From NCBI GenBank assembly GCA_030824835.1, contig JAPJRA010000171.1, forward strand, positions 1 through 7,165: a stretch of DNA of 7,165 bases, written 5' to 3'. Each line of letters opens with the position of its first letter. Within the stretch, counting starts at the first letter, position 1. Shown piece by piece: positions 6,423 through 7,165 of the stretch. The position numbers and the translations under genes are program-made. The notes below the pieces were generated by a model. That model had not been told where the DNA came from. It was given only the letters and a program-made list of their open reading frames with translations, and made no database searches. The stretch comes from Geminicoccaceae bacterium. Its GTDB lineage: Bacteria > Pseudomonadota > Alphaproteobacteria > Geminicoccales > Geminicoccaceae.

Positions 6423-6869
6423 ATGCATTGTCAGCTGCTGCACACCGGCCCGGATGGCCTGCGGACCCTGGTGGCCGTGCTCGACACCGGCGACCGGACC
6501 ATGGCGGCGCTGGGCGAGATCGCCAGGCGCGAGCGACTGACGGCGGCCCAATTCACCGCCATCGGAGCCTTCAGCGAGGCGAGGCTCGCCTTTTTCGACT
6601 GGGAGACCAAGGCGTACGAGGAGATCCCGGTGGCGGAGCAGGTCGAGGTCGCGAGCCTTCTGGGCGACATCGGCGTCGACGAGGCGGGTGAGCCCGCCCT
6701 GCATGTCCACGCGGTTCTGGGCCGGCGCGGCGGCGCGACCCTGGCCGGCCATCTGCTCGACGGCACGGTGCGCCCCACGCTTGAGGTCGTGCTCACCGAG
6801 ACCCCGGCCCACCTGCGCCGGCGGCACGATCCGGCCACCGGCCTCAGCCTGATCCGCCTGCCGCGGTGA
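6423..6869 (+). CDS. PPC (DUF296) domain protein, PD1-like
   Basis: This 148-residue protein consists almost entirely of one PPC domain (plants and prokaryotes conserved; DUF296, once called the PD1-like DNA-binding motif). In plants the domain occurs with AT-hook motifs; stand-alone bacterial versions form trimers, and their role is not established. The visible signature is LTAAQFTAIGAFSEARLAFFD (39-59), then HVHAVLG (94-100), GGHL-like AGHLLDG (108-114) and TLEVVLTE (119-126). His94, His96 and His110 are in the positions of the conserved histidines that bind metal in some members. There is no AT-hook, signal peptide or membrane helix, so it should be cytosolic. The start is supported by GGGAG at good spacing. 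It is divergent from kup and converges on the right-edge LysR gene with 9 bp between stops. The domain call is confident; DNA binding should not be assumed. Confidence 0.9.
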   Translation: MHCQLLHTGPDGLRTLVAVLDTGDRTMAALGEIARRERLTAAQFTAIGAFSEARLAFFDWETKAYEEIPVAEQVEVASLLGDIGVDEAGEPALHVHAVLGRRGGATLAGHLLDGTVRPTLEVVLTETPAHLRRRHDPATGLSLIRLPR

Positions 6870-6878
6870 CGGCCGGGC

Positions 6879-7165
6879 TCAGCGCCCGCCGATCACCAGC
6901 CGCGAGCGCGCCGCCTCCTCGTCCAGCCAGTCGAGGAAGGCCCGCACGCGCGGCGCCTCGCCGTGCCCCGCCGGCACCACCGCGTAGTAGCTGTAGTCGG
7001 CGGGCCGGCTCTGCGTGAACGGTCGCACCAGCCGGCCGTTCGCCAGCTCGTCGGCGCACAGCCCGCCGCGGCCCAGCGCCACGCCGAGGCCGCGCTCGCA
7101 CGCCGTCAGCATCATCAGCGCGTCGGTGCATCCCGGCCCGCGGTCGAAGTCCCACCCCTCGACGC
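6879..7165 (-). CDS. LysR-family transcriptional regulator, C-terminal part (cut by window edge)
   Basis: The 94 visible residues are the end of a LysR effector-binding domain, probably of the GcvA-like group. The frame is open to the window edge and reads VEGWDFDRGPGCTDALMMLT, then ACERGLGVALGRGGLCADEL, then ANGRLVRPF. The Gly-rich 'G-x-G-V-A-L' strand and the following 'L-x-x-G-R-L-V-x-P-F' are hallmarks of this domain. It ends with an amphipathic RVRAFLDWLDEEA helix. The DNA-binding part, start codon and target genes lie outside the window. An internal ATG at 7115 is not the true start, because homologous sequence continues upstream of it. It converges on the PPC gene, and its stop codon sits in a small GC hairpin (6874-6888). 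Confidence 0.85.
   Translation of the reverse strand, partial: VEGWDFDRGPGCTDALMMLTACERGLGVALGRGGLCADELANGRLVRPFTQSRPADYSYYAVVPAGHGEAPRVRAFLDWLDEEAARSRLVIGGR

Noticed and set aside
1..7165. CRISPR array, insertion sequence, tRNA, phage or toxin-antitoxin system
   Set aside because: No regularly spaced repeats, transposase motifs, tRNA cloverleaf, terminal inverted repeats or phage proteins were seen. All recognised genes belong to ordinary metabolic, transport or regulatory families.

Overview
The window is GC-rich (visibly well above 60% G+C) and fully bacterial. Its gene content fits an alphaproteobacterium, perhaps from the Rhodospirillales or a nearby group. The support is a periplasmic BMP-family binding protein, a short type I QueF, a proton/K+ Kup transporter, a PPC/DUF296 protein and several LysR regulators, all with AGGAG-type ribosome binding sites. 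This placement is an inference from gene types and composition, not from a marker gene.

Layout from left to right. (1) The left edge cuts a leftward gene for a secreted BMP/PnrA-like ABC-transporter substrate-binding protein; only its N-terminal 124 residues are present. (2) Divergent from it is a 5-formyltetrahydrofolate cyclo-ligase gene (folate salvage), best started at a GTG behind a good Shine-Dalgarno. (3) Converging on that gene is a DHA2-type, 14-helix MFS transporter gene. A LysR regulator of the CrgA-like type is divergent from the transporter, and the two share a 139-bp intergenic region. This is a classic regulator/efflux pair. (4) The LysR gene overlaps the end of queF by 16 bp tail to tail. 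queF encodes the reductase making preQ1 for queuosine tRNA modification. (5) Upstream of queF on the same strand lies kup, a full-length 631-aa low-affinity K+ transporter; the two could share a transcript. (6) Divergent from kup is a small PPC-domain (DUF296) protein of unknown cellular role. (7) The right edge cuts the C-terminal part of another LysR regulator, which points leftward and converges on the PPC gene.

The genes do not form one pathway. They look like separate housekeeping or transport units (folate, queuosine, potassium) plus one self-contained LysR-MFS module between 5-FCL and queF. I found no tRNA, rRNA, CRISPR array, insertion sequence, phage gene or convincing new system. 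Intergenic regions are all shorter than 150 bp. The points most worth checking are the odd C-terminal tail of the cyclo-ligase at the edge of the LysR-MFS module, the missing acidic residue in the MFS first-helix motif, the shared LysR-MFS operator region, and the LysR/queF convergent overlap.
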